This document shows positions 43,842 to 53,480 of a DNA stretch of 64,000 bases, one piece after another. The stretch lies in assembly GCF_025642155.1 (NCBI RefSeq), contig NZ_CP106798.1:5208001-5272000 (forward strand), given 5' to 3'. The notes below the pieces were generated by a model. The model saw nothing but the letters and a program-made list of their open reading frames with translations, ran no database searches and was not told the DNA's origin. The stretch's first letter is position 1. Each line of letters begins with the position of its first letter. This DNA is from Streptomyces sp. HUAS 15-9 (GTDB lineage Bacteria > Actinomycetota > Actinomycetes > Streptomycetales > Streptomycetaceae). The position numbers were made by a program, and so were the translations under genes.

Positions 43842-45050
43842 TCAGAGCCGGTGCGCGGCCCCGGTCGGCGTGGCTCCCCGCGTGTCGAGGAGCAGCTGCG
43901 CCTTCACCGTCAGGCCCTGGAGGTCGTACGTCCGGTGCTGCTGGAGCAGGATCGTCAGGTCGGCGTCGGCGGCGGCCTCGTACAGGGAGTCCGCGCGCGG
44001 GACCGGACGGTCCAGGACACTCCAGGACGGCACGAGCGGGTCGTGGTAGCTGACGGAGGCGCCCAGTTCCATCAGCCGGACCGCGATCTCATGGGCGGGT
44101 GTGCCCTGCTGGTCGGCGAGGTCGGCCTTGTAGGTGATGCCGAGCAGCAGCACGCGCGCGCCGCGGGCCGACTTCCCGTGCTCGTTGAGGAGGGCCGCGG
44201 CGCGTTGGACGACGTACCGGGGCATCCCGCTGTTGACCTGCTGGGCCAGCTCCACCATGCGCAGCGTGCGTCCCGGGTGCCCCGTCAGGTCCTGCGGGAC
44301 GCCGTGGCCGCCGACGCCGGGACCCGGCCGGAAGGCCTGGAAACCGAACGGCTTGGTCTCGGCGCAGCGGATGACGTCCCACAGATCGACACCCAAGTCA
44401 TTGCACAGGACGGCCATTTCGTTGACGAGCGCGATGTTGACGTGCCGGAAGTTGCTCTCCAGGAGCTGCACCGTCTCCGCCTCACGCGGTCCACGCGCGC
44501 GTACGACCTTGTCGGTGAGCCGTGAGTAGAAGGCGGCCGCCGACTCGGTGCAGGCGGGGGTGAGGCCCCCGATGACCTTGGGGGTGTTGGCCGGGGCGAA
44601 GTCGCGGTTGCCGGGGTCGACACGGCTCGGCGCGTAGGCGAGGTGGAAGTCGCGGCCCGCACGCAGTCCCGAGCCCTCCTCCAGCAGGGGCCGCAGGAAT
44701 TCCTCGGTCGTGCCCGGTTGCACGGGCGACTCCAGGATCACGGTGGTGTGCGGGCGCAGCCGCTCGGCCAGGGTGCGGGCGGCCGCCTCCACCTGGCCCA
44801 GGTCGAGCCCGCCGTCCGCACCCCGTGGGGTCGGCGCGCAGATCACCGCGGTGCGCACCCGGCCCAGCCCCGCCGGGTCGCTGGCCTGCCGGAAGCCCCC
44901 CGAGAGCATCCGGCGCAGTTCGGCGGGGCTGAGCGGGCCGGCCTCGGGCCCGGTGGCGTATCCGAGCGTGGGGATTCCGGCGGCCACCGCGGCCTGGGCG
45001 AGGGGCAGGCCGTAGGGACCGAGTCCGATGACGGCGAGGTCTGCGGGCAT
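43842..45050 (-). CDS. UDP-glucose/GDP-mannose dehydrogenase-family protein lacking the catalytic Cys
   Basis: A 402-residue nucleotide-sugar dehydrogenase homologue: NAD-binding LAVIGLGPYGLPLAQAA, ESPVQPGTTEEFL, YAPSRVDPGNRD, LLESNFRHVNIALVNE, and C-terminal LGITYKADLADQQGTPAHEI. The usual active-site GGHC(I/F)P is GGHGVPQD, so Cys is Gly, and the Lys of the E(L)xKLLEN helix is Gln. It should not complete the two-step oxidation to a uronic acid by the standard thiohemiacetal route. ATG 45050. Upstream is the glpD promoter region, divergent. Confidence 0.88.
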   Translation of the reverse strand: MPADLAVIGLGPYGLPLAQAAVAAGIPTLGYATGPEAGPLSPAELRRMLSGGFRQASDPAGLGRVRTAVICAPTPRGADGGLDLGQVEAAARTLAERLRPHTTVILESPVQPGTTEEFLRPLLEEGSGLRAGRDFHLAYAPSRVDPGNRDFAPANTPKVIGGLTPACTESAAAFYSRLTDKVVRARGPREAETVQLLESNFRHVNIALVNEMAVLCNDLGVDLWDVIRCAETKPFGFQAFRPGPGVGGHGVPQDLTGHPGRTLRMVELAQQVNSGMPRYVVQRAAALLNEHGKSARGARVLLLGITYKADLADQQGTPAHEIAVRLMELGASVSYHDPLVPSWSVLDRPVPRADSLYEAAADADLTILLQQHRTYDLQGLTVKAQLLLDTRGATPTGAAHRL

Positions 45051-45329
45051 GGGGTGGGCCGTCCTTCCCAGTAACCGAAGCGGGACAGGTGCGCAAGCCC
45101 GGTGGACAGGACGGGCGAGCGCAATGTCAGACTAGGAGTAAATATGACCCTTATGCGGGATTGTTTCCCTGTGTCTTCCGGGGGTTCCGCGTCTGTTGTC
45201 CACAGGCTGGGGGCGAGTGGTGGCTGAAGTCGGGCATCCCGGTCAGAATTTGGGCAGGAGGAGACGGACCGGGCTTCGCCCACCGGGTGCGGCCGACGCG
45301 ACCGATGTGATCGACAGCGGGAGGCAGCG

Positions 45330-47036
45330 GTGAGGACAGCGACACTGGGGCCGGCACAGCGCGCCGAGTCACTGGCGGCCATGGCCGAGCGTGAGCTGGA
45401 CGTACTGGTCGTGGGCGGTGGAGTCGTCGGCTCCGGCACCGCGCTGGACGCGGTGACCCGCGGTCTGTCCACGGGACTGGTCGAGGCCCGTGACTGGGCG
45501 TCGGGCACGTCCAGCAGGTCCAGCAAGCTGATCCACGGCGGCCTGCGCTATCTGGAGATGCTCGACTTCGCCCTGGTCCGCGAGGCACTGAAGGAACGCG
45601 GACTGCTGCTGGAGCGGCTCGCCCCCCACCTGGTCAAGCCCGTGCCGTTCCTGTACCCGCTCCAGCACAAGGGCTGGGAGCGTCTGTACGCCGGATCGGG
45701 CGTCGCGCTCTACGACACCATGTCGATGGCCCGAGGTCACGGCCGCGGCCTGCCGATGCACCGCCACCTGAGCCGCCGTCACGCCCTGCGCGTCGCCCCC
45801 GCCCTGCGCAAGGACGCCCTGGTCGGCGCACTGCAGTACTACGACGCGCAGATGGACGACGCCCGCTATGTGGCGACGCTGGTGCGCACGGCGGTGTCGT
45901 ACGGCGCGAAGGCGGCCAACCGCGCGCGCGTGACCGCCTTCCTGCGCGAGGGTGAACGGGTCGTCGGAGCCCGGGTGCAGGACGTGGAGGGCGGCGGCGA
46001 GTACGAGATCCGCGCCAAGCAGATCGTCAACGCCACCGGCGTGTGGACCGACGACACCCAGGCGATGGTGGGCGAGCGGGGACAGTTCCACGTCCGCGCC
46101 TCCAAGGGCATCCACCTGGTCGTGCCCAAGGACCGCATCCACTCCACGAGCGGTCTGATCCTGCGCACCGAGAAGTCCGTCCTGTTCGTCATCCCGTGGG
46201 GCCGCCACTGGATCGTCGGTACCACCGACACCGACTGGGACCTCGACAAGGCGCACCCCGCCGCGTCCAGCGCCGACATCGACTACCTGCTGGAACACGT
46301 CAACTCGGCCCTCGCGGTGCCGCTCTCGCGCGACGACGTCCAGGGTGTCTACGCCGGACTGCGCCCGCTGCTGGCGGGCGAGTCCGACGCCACGAGCAAG
46401 CTGTCGCGCGAGCACACCGTGGCGCATCCGGCGCCGGGGCTGGTGGTCGTCGCGGGCGGCAAGTACACGACGTACCGGGTCATGGCCAAGGACGCTGTCG
46501 ACGAGGCGGTGCACGGTCTCGACATGCGGGTCGCCGAATGCGTCACCGAGGACATTCCGCTGCTGGGCGCCGAGGGCTACCGGGCGCTGTGGAACGCGCG
46601 GGCGCGGATCGCCGCGCGCACCGGGCTGCACGTCGTGCGGGTGGAGCACCTGCTGAACCGGTACGGCTCGATGGCGGAGGAGGTCCTCGACCTCATCGCC
46701 GCCGACCCCTCCCTGGGCGAACCGCTGCAGGCGGCCGACGACTATCTGCGCGCCGAGGTCGTCTACGCGGCGTCGCACGAGGGCGCCCGGCACCTGGACG
46801 ACGTGCTGACCCGCCGCACCCGCATCTCCATCGAGACCTTCGACCGGGGCACCCGCAGTGCCCGCGAGGCCGCAGAGCTCATGGCGCCCGTTCTCGGCTG
46901 GGACAAGGACCAGATCGGGCGCGAGGTGGAGCACTACGAGAAGCGGGTGGAGGCCGAGCGGGAGTCGCAGCTCCAGCCGGACGACCAGACGGCGGACGCG
47001 GCGCGGCTGGGGGCGCCGGACATCGTTCCGCTCTGA
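45330..47036 (+). CDS. glpD: Glycerol-3-phosphate dehydrogenase (FAD-dependent, aerobic)
   Basis: A 568-residue membrane-associated flavoprotein oxidising glycerol-3-phosphate to dihydroxyacetone phosphate and passing electrons to quinone. The FAD motif is VLVVGGGVVGSGTALDAVTRG, followed by SSRSSKLIHGGLRYLE, VNATGVWTDD, PWGRHWIVGTTDTDW and the C-terminal DAO_C domain. GTG 45330 follows GGGAGGCAGCG. It stands between a divergent dehydrogenase homologue and the kinase cluster. Confidence 0.96.
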   Translation: MRTATLGPAQRAESLAAMAERELDVLVVGGGVVGSGTALDAVTRGLSTGLVEARDWASGTSSRSSKLIHGGLRYLEMLDFALVREALKERGLLLERLAPHLVKPVPFLYPLQHKGWERLYAGSGVALYDTMSMARGHGRGLPMHRHLSRRHALRVAPALRKDALVGALQYYDAQMDDARYVATLVRTAVSYGAKAANRARVTAFLREGERVVGARVQDVEGGGEYEIRAKQIVNATGVWTDDTQAMVGERGQFHVRASKGIHLVVPKDRIHSTSGLILRTEKSVLFVIPWGRHWIVGTTDTDWDLDKAHPAASSADIDYLLEHVNSALAVPLSRDDVQGVYAGLRPLLAGESDATSKLSREHTVAHPAPGLVVVAGGKYTTYRVMAKDAVDEAVHGLDMRVAECVTEDIPLLGAEGYRALWNARARIAARTGLHVVRVEHLLNRYGSMAEEVLDLIAADPSLGEPLQAADDYLRAEVVYAASHEGARHLDDVLTRRTRISIETFDRGTRSAREAAELMAPVLGWDKDQIGREVEHYEKRVEAERESQLQPDDQTADAARLGAPDIVPL

Positions 47037-47110
47037 GCCGGCCCGGCGACTATCACCTATCACTCGAACGAGTGCCACGAGGCGGGATCTTCGTTCGGAA
47101 CCCGCTCGTT

Positions 47111-48172
47111 CTACCGGGTGCGGGGGCAGAACTCGGCCGCGAGCAGCGCGGGTTCGAGGTTCGGGTTCGCCATCGTGTCCGTGTTCACGCGGAAGGTGAG
47201 GACACGGCGTCCGTCGACGGTGGCCGCGGTGCGCACATAGCTGCCGGAGATACGGCCGTTGTGTCCCCACACCGTGGTGCCGCACGGGAGCTTCGTCGGG
47301 AATATCCCCGAACCGTACGAGCCGTGTGCGGTGCGGGTGTTGAGCATCTCGCGCAGCAGGCGCGGGGGCAGTAGCTCGCCGTCCAGCAGGGCCGCGTAGA
47401 AGCGGTCCAGGTCGTCGAGCGTGGTCACCAGCTCGCCCGCCGCGCCGGCCACGCGCGGGTCGAGATCGGTGACGTCGGACCCGTTCGCCGTGTGGGCGCG
47501 GCCGTGCGGGGAGGGGAGTGTGGTGCGGGATCCGGGAAAGGAGGTGCCCGTCAGACCCAGGGGAGCGATGATGCGCCGCTCGGCCTCGGCGGCGTAGGAG
47601 TGGCCGGTGACCTGTCGGACGACCATGCCGAGCAGGACGTAGTTGGTGCTGGAGTAGGAGAAGCGGCCCGAACGGGCCGGAGGGAGGGTGAGTGCGATGG
47701 TCACGGCCTGAAGCGGGGTCAGGGGGACGGTGCCTCTGGTGACCGCGGTGAAGTCGGCGAGACCGCTGGTGTGGGTGAGCAGTGCACGCAGGGTGATGCG
47801 CCGTCCGTCGGCGTGTGCTCCGCGCACCACGCCCGGCAGATACCGCTCAACGGTGTCGGACAGGGACAGCCGGTGTTCGGCGGCGAGTTGCAGGACGACC
47901 GTGGCGACGAAGGTCTTGGTGATGCTGCCGGCCCGGAAGTGGTCCGCGCGGGCGATGTCCCGGCCCGCCTGCGCGTAGTGGGAGGAGGGCGCGTCGCCGG
48001 AGCCGTCCTCGTCGCGGGACAGCAGGGCCGCGGCGGGTGCCCTGCCCCGGGTGACGAACAGCGGGAGGATCGCGTCGGCCGCCTCGGCCCGGGTCGCGGT
48101 ACAGACCACGAGAGGGCCGACGAGGAGGGCCAGGGACGCCGATATGGCCGACAGTGTCCGAAGTGGCGGCAT
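47111..48172 (-). CDS. Secreted serine hydrolase (beta-lactamase/DD-peptidase S12 family)
   Basis: A 353-residue exported protein. Its signal peptide is ISASLALLVGPLVVCTATRAEAA. The S12 fold has the nucleophile SxxK in AGSITKTFVA, LLTHTSGLAD, and the HxG box WGHNGRISG. The Tyr motif reads YSSTNYVLLG, with Ser where Asn is usual in YxN. ATG 48172 has GGAGACGAG upstream. It is probably a D-Ala-D-Ala carboxypeptidase or esterase acting on the wall. Divergent from the first kinase gene. Confidence 0.9.
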   Translation of the reverse strand: MPPLRTLSAISASLALLVGPLVVCTATRAEAADAILPLFVTRGRAPAAALLSRDEDGSGDAPSSHYAQAGRDIARADHFRAGSITKTFVATVVLQLAAEHRLSLSDTVERYLPGVVRGAHADGRRITLRALLTHTSGLADFTAVTRGTVPLTPLQAVTIALTLPPARSGRFSYSSTNYVLLGMVVRQVTGHSYAAEAERRIIAPLGLTGTSFPGSRTTLPSPHGRAHTANGSDVTDLDPRVAGAAGELVTTLDDLDRFYAALLDGELLPPRLLREMLNTRTAHGSYGSGIFPTKLPCGTTVWGHNGRISGSYVRTAATVDGRRVLTFRVNTDTMANPNLEPALLAAEFCPRTR

Positions 48173-48343
48173 CTCGTCTCCTCCCTTGTCGTGGCCATCA
48201 TCCACCGGAGCCGGAATGCTTGCTTCAATGAGTCCCCAGGTACGTGGGACCGTCGACGGGGTGACCGGCACCCTGGGGCATTGACCACTTGTCGGGTGAG
48301 GGACAATGGAGGCTCTGTCAGGGCGGGTTGCATGAGGGGACGC

Positions 48344-50413
48344 ATGTCGGAGGCGGAGCGGGCGGGGACATCTCGTCAGGACACTCGTCAGGACAAGAGC
48401 GAGCGTCTTCTCGCCGGGCGGTACCGGCTGGGAGATGTGCTCGGCCGCGGCGGCATGGGCACGGTGTGGCGCGCCGAGGACGAGACCCTCGGCCGGACGG
48501 TCGCCGTCAAGGAACTGCGGTTCCCCTCGAACATCGACGAGGAGGAGAAGCGGCGCCTGATCACGCGCACCCTGCGCGAGGCCAAGGCGATCGCCCGGAT
48601 CCGCAACAACAGCGCGGTGACGGTCTTCGACGTGGTCGAGGAGGACGACCGGCCCTGGATCGTGATGGAGCTCGTCGAGGGCAAGTCCCTTGCCGAGGTA
48701 GTCCGGGAGGACGGCCTCCTGGAGCCCAGGCGTGCGGCCGAGGTCGGGCTCGCGATCCTCGACGTGCTGCGTTCCGCGCACCGCGAGGGCATCCTGCACC
48801 GTGACGTGAAGCCGTCCAATGTGCTGATCGCCGAGGACGGCCGGGTCGTGCTCACCGACTTCGGCATCGCGCAGGTCGAGGGCGACCCGTCCATCACCTC
48901 CACCGGCATGCTCGTCGGCGCCCCCTCCTACATCTCCCCGGAGCGGGCCCGGGGGCACAAGCCGGGACCGGCGGCGGACCTGTGGTCGCTGGGCGGCCTG
49001 CTGTACGCGTCGGTCGAGGGCGTGCCGCCCTATGACAAGGGGTCGGCGATCGCGACGCTGACCGCGGTGATGACCGAGCCGCTGGAGGAGCCCAAGAACG
49101 CGGGCCCGCTCAGGGACGTCATCTACGGTCTGCTCACCAAGGACCCGGCCAAGCGCCTCGACGACGCAGGCGCGCGGGCCCTGCTCAACATGGTGCTCAA
49201 CCCGCCCGAGCCGGAGGCGATGGACGCGACGAGAGTCGTTCCGCTACCGGCCCAGCCCTCGGGCTCCGAGGGCAAGCGGGGCGAGGAGGCCGGGGAGAAG
49301 CTGCGCGGGGCGCTGCGTTCGGTGCGCAAGGCTGCCGGGGCGGCCACGTCGGCGGCCGCGGCACGGACGAAGAACAGCGGCGAGGGCGAGGGCGAGGGCG
49401 CGAACGCGTCGGGAGCCGCGGGGGCTTCGGCGCCCGGGAAGGCCGGGGGTGCCGGTTCCGCGGCGGCGGGTAAGGCGGGCAACAAGAGCGCGGGCGTCGC
49501 GGGTTCGGGCTCCGCGGGGTCGGTCTCGACGCCGGGCGCGGGGTCGGATGCCCGGGAGCGGGGTGCGCAGGGCGTCAATCCTACCGGTGGCAAGCAGAGT
49601 TCGGGGTGGCCCGTGGTGCCGCCGCCGGACCTGCCGCCGCGGCCGGTGCCCAGGGCGCCGCTCACCGACGTGGTGCCCAGGCGCACGCTGGTGATCATCG
49701 CGGTGGTGGTCGCGCTCGCGATCATCGGCACCGTGCTGGTGCTCATGTTCCCCGACGGTGACGGCGACAGCGGCTCCAAGGGGGCCAAGAGCGGCGGGGG
49801 TTCCAAGGTCACGGCGAGCGCCGACACCAAGAAGGACACGAAGGACAAGGACGACGGCACCCGCGCCGACGGCGACAGCTCGAACTCCGCGACGGCGGGG
49901 AACGCGACCACGGCCACGCCGAGCGGCGTCGGCTCCGCCGACTCCTCCGGCTCGGGCGGTTCCAAGGACGGCGGGAGCGCGCCGGTCGTCTCCACCCGCA
50001 AGAGCGGCCAGGGGTACTCGATAGGGCTGCCCAAGGGGTGGTCGTACCGGACCACCGACAGGGCCGGTGACCGTTACACAGGGCCGGACGGGCAGAAGCT
50101 GCTCGTCGCTTGGACAAGTACGCCCAAGAACGACCCGGTTGCGGACTGGAAGAAACAGGAGGGTGCCATGGTGCGTGCCCAGTACCAGAGGATCCGTATA
50201 GAGAAGGTCGACTACCGCGGCTGGAACACGGCCGACTGGGAGTTCACCTACGTCGAAGGTGGCACGAAGTTCCGCACCATAGACCGCGGGTTCGTGGTCA
50301 ACGGCCACCTCGGCTATGCGCTGATGTACACCGCGAAGGCCTCGACGTGGGGCGACGAGACGCGCAAGGACACCTGGAAGACGCTCACGGGGTCCTTCCG
50401 ACCCAAGTCCTGA
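48344..50413 (+). CDS. Ser/Thr protein kinase 1 of the cluster (PknB type, transmembrane)
   Basis: About 689 residues. The kinase domain (about 25-290) has the Gly loop LGRGGMGTVW, VAVKE lysine, HRDVKPSN catalytic loop, DFGIAQVEGD and APSYISPERARG. A long Ala/Gly/Ser-rich linker and Pro-rich PPPDLPPRPVPR precede one membrane helix (RTLVIIAVVVALAIIGTVLVL). The extracellular end has an acid/Ser-rich stalk and a small domain (GYSIGLPKGWSYRTTDRAG...GRSFRPKS-like). ATG 48344 is one of two close starts (also 48332). It leads the six-kinase array. Confidence 0.93.
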   Translation: MSEAERAGTSRQDTRQDKSERLLAGRYRLGDVLGRGGMGTVWRAEDETLGRTVAVKELRFPSNIDEEEKRRLITRTLREAKAIARIRNNSAVTVFDVVEEDDRPWIVMELVEGKSLAEVVREDGLLEPRRAAEVGLAILDVLRSAHREGILHRDVKPSNVLIAEDGRVVLTDFGIAQVEGDPSITSTGMLVGAPSYISPERARGHKPGPAADLWSLGGLLYASVEGVPPYDKGSAIATLTAVMTEPLEEPKNAGPLRDVIYGLLTKDPAKRLDDAGARALLNMVLNPPEPEAMDATRVVPLPAQPSGSEGKRGEEAGEKLRGALRSVRKAAGAATSAAAARTKNSGEGEGEGANASGAAGASAPGKAGGAGSAAAGKAGNKSAGVAGSGSAGSVSTPGAGSDARERGAQGVNPTGGKQSSGWPVVPPPDLPPRPVPRAPLTDVVPRRTLVIIAVVVALAIIGTVLVLMFPDGDGDSGSKGAKSGGGSKVTASADTKKDTKDKDDGTRADGDSSNSATAGNATTATPSGVGSADSSGSGGSKDGGSAPVVSTRKSGQGYSIGLPKGWSYRTTDRAGDRYTGPDGQKLLVAWTSTPKNDPVADWKKQEGAMVRAQYQRIRIEKVDYRGWNTADWEFTYVEGGTKFRTIDRGFVVNGHLGYALMYTAKASTWGDETRKDTWKTLTGSFRPKS

Positions 50414-50584
50414 GCCGAGCGGGCCCCGGGAGTCGGTTCGCGGCGGGAGAATCTCTCATCCCTCAATGTGAATTGCCAACGGCACGTATCGTGAGTGGTT
50501 GCGGACCGTACGCATCCAGCTGTGTGCGCGCAACGGGCCGCAAGGCGAACGGATTTGACCGACCGGGCGGCCGGGGGAGGCAAC

Positions 50585-53346
50585 GTGGACGACTATGCGG
50601 GTCGGGTGCTCGCCGACCGCTACCGCCTGCCGCTGCCGCCCTCCGACGAGTACGAACTCACCGAGACCCGGGCCTTCGACACCTACAGCGGGCAGGAAGT
50701 CCTGGTACGGCAGGTGCCGTTGCCGGAGGTCGTCGAGGCGGAGGTGCTCGACGCGGACGGGCTGCCCGACGGTTTCACCGCGCGTGACCGTGCGTCACGG
50801 CGCCCGCCGACCGCGCGGGCGGCCACGCGCGGCCCACCGACCCGGCCGTGCGGCGCGCCCTGGAGGCCGCGCAGGCCGCGGCCGGCATCCCCGACCATCC
50901 GCGGCTCGACCAGGTCTTCGACGTGTTCGCCGAGGGCGGTTCGCTGTGGATAGTGAGCGAGTTGGTGTCCGCGCGCCCGCTGGCCGCGCTGCTGGCCGAG
51001 AAGCCGCTGACGCCGTACCGGGCGGCCGAGGTCGCCTCCGACGTCCTGATGGCGCTGCGGGTGCTGCACGCCCATGGCTGGGTGCACCGCAACATCACCG
51101 CCCGCACGGTCCTCGTCTGCGACGACGGCCGCGTGATGCTGACCGGCCTCGCGGTCGGCGCGGCGGAGGAGGCACTGTGCGGGTACGACCCGGTGCCGGT
51201 CCAGGAGGGTTTTCCGGCAGGGCAGGCGGAGCCGACGGGCGGCGCGGCGGCCGGACCCGCCGGAGGTGGCGGGCGTGGCGCCGGTGGTCCGGGTGCTTTT
51301 GCCGGTGCCCCCGGCCCCGGTGAGGTCGATCCCGAGGCGGCTCGGCGTGCCGCGATCCAGGCGCGGGCGGCCGGAGGGCTGCCCGAGACCGGGGCGGACG
51401 GTCCCGGCGCGGGCGGAGCTTTCGGAGAGCCCGCACGCCGGGCGTTGGAGAGCGGCGGGGACATCCGCGCGGCGCGGGCCGGGGCGATCGCCGCGTACCG
51501 CGCGGGCGCGCGGGCTGCCGCCCGGGTGCAGGAGGCCCAGAACGGGCGGGCCGCGCTGCCCGGGGCCCGTCAGCCCGCCGAGGGCGACACCGGCACAGCC
51601 TCCCAGGCCAATGGGGCGGCCCAGCCGCCGTACACCGCCGGGCAGGGCGAGGAGCAGAACCACCGCACCCACACGATGCCTCCCGGCCAGATCGCCGACC
51701 CCTACGGCGTCCACGCCGCCCCCTGGCACGGCGCAGTTCCCCGCACCACCCCCGGCGACGCAACCCCGGCGGTGGAGGGCGGACATCGGCCATCGGCCCT
51801 TCCTCCGGCCGAATCCGAGCCGGGAAGCCCCCTGGGAAGCCCCCCTGCCCCCGGGGCCGGTCAGGGCTCGGGCCCTGCCCCCGCCCTGGACGCCGACGGG
51901 CTGATTCCCGCGCCCGTACTTCCGCCGCAGCGGGGCCGTGTCCCCGGTTCCCGCCTCGGCACAGGCGGCGGTGTCCCGGCGCCCGCCGCCGACCCGGACG
52001 GACCGCCCCTCCCGGCCCCCGCCACCACCGACACACCGCGCCCACCTGCCCGCTGGGACGAACCGGCGGCCGCGGCTCCGCCCCGGCGTGGACCGGCCAC
52101 CGCGCTCGCGGCCGAGCGGGCCCGGCAGGTGCGGATGACCGTCGTGGGGCCGGTCACCGAGCGATGGGCGCCGGAGCAGGCCGGTCCGGTGCACGAGAAC
52201 TGGCAGCTGGCGGCGCCCATCGGGCCCGCGACCGACCTGTGGGCGCTCGGGGCGCTGCTCTTCCGGGCCGTACAGGGGCACGCTCCGTATCCGGAGGAGT
52301 CGACGGCCGAGCTGGTGCAACTCGTGTGCGCGGAACCGCCCGCCTTCGCGGAGGAGTGCGGGCCGCTCAGGCCGGTCGTCGAGTCGCTGCTGCGCCAGGA
52401 CCCCACCGAGCGCCTGGACTTCGAGGAACTGCGCGGCTGGCTGCGGTCCCTGGTGCGGTCCGCGCCCGAGCCCGAGGCCGGCGCGCACGTCGTCGCCGCC
52501 CCGCCCGTCGATCCGAGCCGGCTGCCGATCGTGCGGCGGCGCGGCGAGCTGGTGCGCAGGCGGCGCGCCGGGCTGCCCGCGACCAGCCCGCACGGGCGGC
52601 ACAAGCGGGCCAAGCAGGAGTCCGGGTCCCCGCGCCGACTCGGCCGCACCCTCCTCCTGCTGATCCTGCTCCTGCTGGCCGGTGCGGTCGCCTACGCCAT
52701 GCTCTTCATGCCGAAGGCCGACAGCAGCGACGCGGCGAGCGGTGACCGCACGGGATCCGCCGGTCAGGCGAGCCAGGCGCCCGCGCCCAGCGACAAGCCG
52801 ACGAACGGGCAGAGCGCGGGGACGCCGAGCGGCCCGTCGGCCTCCGAGTCGGCCCCCTCCACCGAGACCCAGACCACCACCGACCCGGACGTCGCCGACG
52901 GCTTCACCCTGCGCAAGGACCCCGAGGGCTTCCAGGTCGCCGTGGCCAAGGGCTGGGACCGCACGCCCAAGAACGGGCTGGGACAGGTGGTGTACGCGCA
53001 CGGGGACTTCGAGCTCATCGTCGTACCGGGGCGGGACCGGGCTGCCAAGTACGGCAGTGATCCGATGACCTACCAGCGGGAGAAGGAGAACGAGCTCCAG
53101 CCCTACCGCGACTCCAGCTGGGCCACGGCCACCGGCCTCAGGACCATCCAGGTGGGCGACCGGACCATGGCGGAGGGGCAGTTCACCTGGACCGACGACC
53201 AGGGGCGCGACCTGTTCGTCCGCAACATCGCCATTCTCGTCGGCGGCCGCTACCACGTGGTGCAGGTCCGCGGTCCGGAGGCGCAACGGGACGAGGTGAC
53301 GCGGCTGTACGAGCAGGCTTCGGCGACGTACAAGTACACCGGCTGA
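50585..53346 (+). CDS. Kinase-like protein 2 of the cluster: pseudokinase, frame broken by one base
   Basis: The frame from GTG 50585 (DDYAGRVLADRYRLPLPPSDEYEL) is interrupted near 50830. Adding one C (ACGCGC|GGCCC) joins it to RRALEAAQAAAGIPDHPRLDQVF and the long downstream frame, about 920 residues in total. It lacks the Gly loop and Lys, HRD is HRN (VHRNITARTV), and DFG is LTG. It is therefore a pseudokinase by design. A very long Pro/Ala/Gly linker interrupts the fold before LWALGALLFRAVQGHAPY, then a membrane helix (LLLLILLLLAGAVAYAMLF) and an outer domain (FTLRKDPEGFQVAVAKGWDR). Confidence 0.85.
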
Positions 53347-53480
53347 ACCGTTCTGCGCTTTGGTTCCCTCATTTCACCAGAAGCGAAAACCGTCACAGTG
53401 CGGTTTCCTTGGGACCCCGCTTGTTCCATGCGGGCAGGCCGGTCCTTAGTCTGACCCTGTCAAGAGCATTGCGGGGCAAC

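Noticed and set aside
45369..47285. Long frame antisense to glpD
   Set aside because: Shadow of glpD with no domain; the sense protein is a complete known enzyme.
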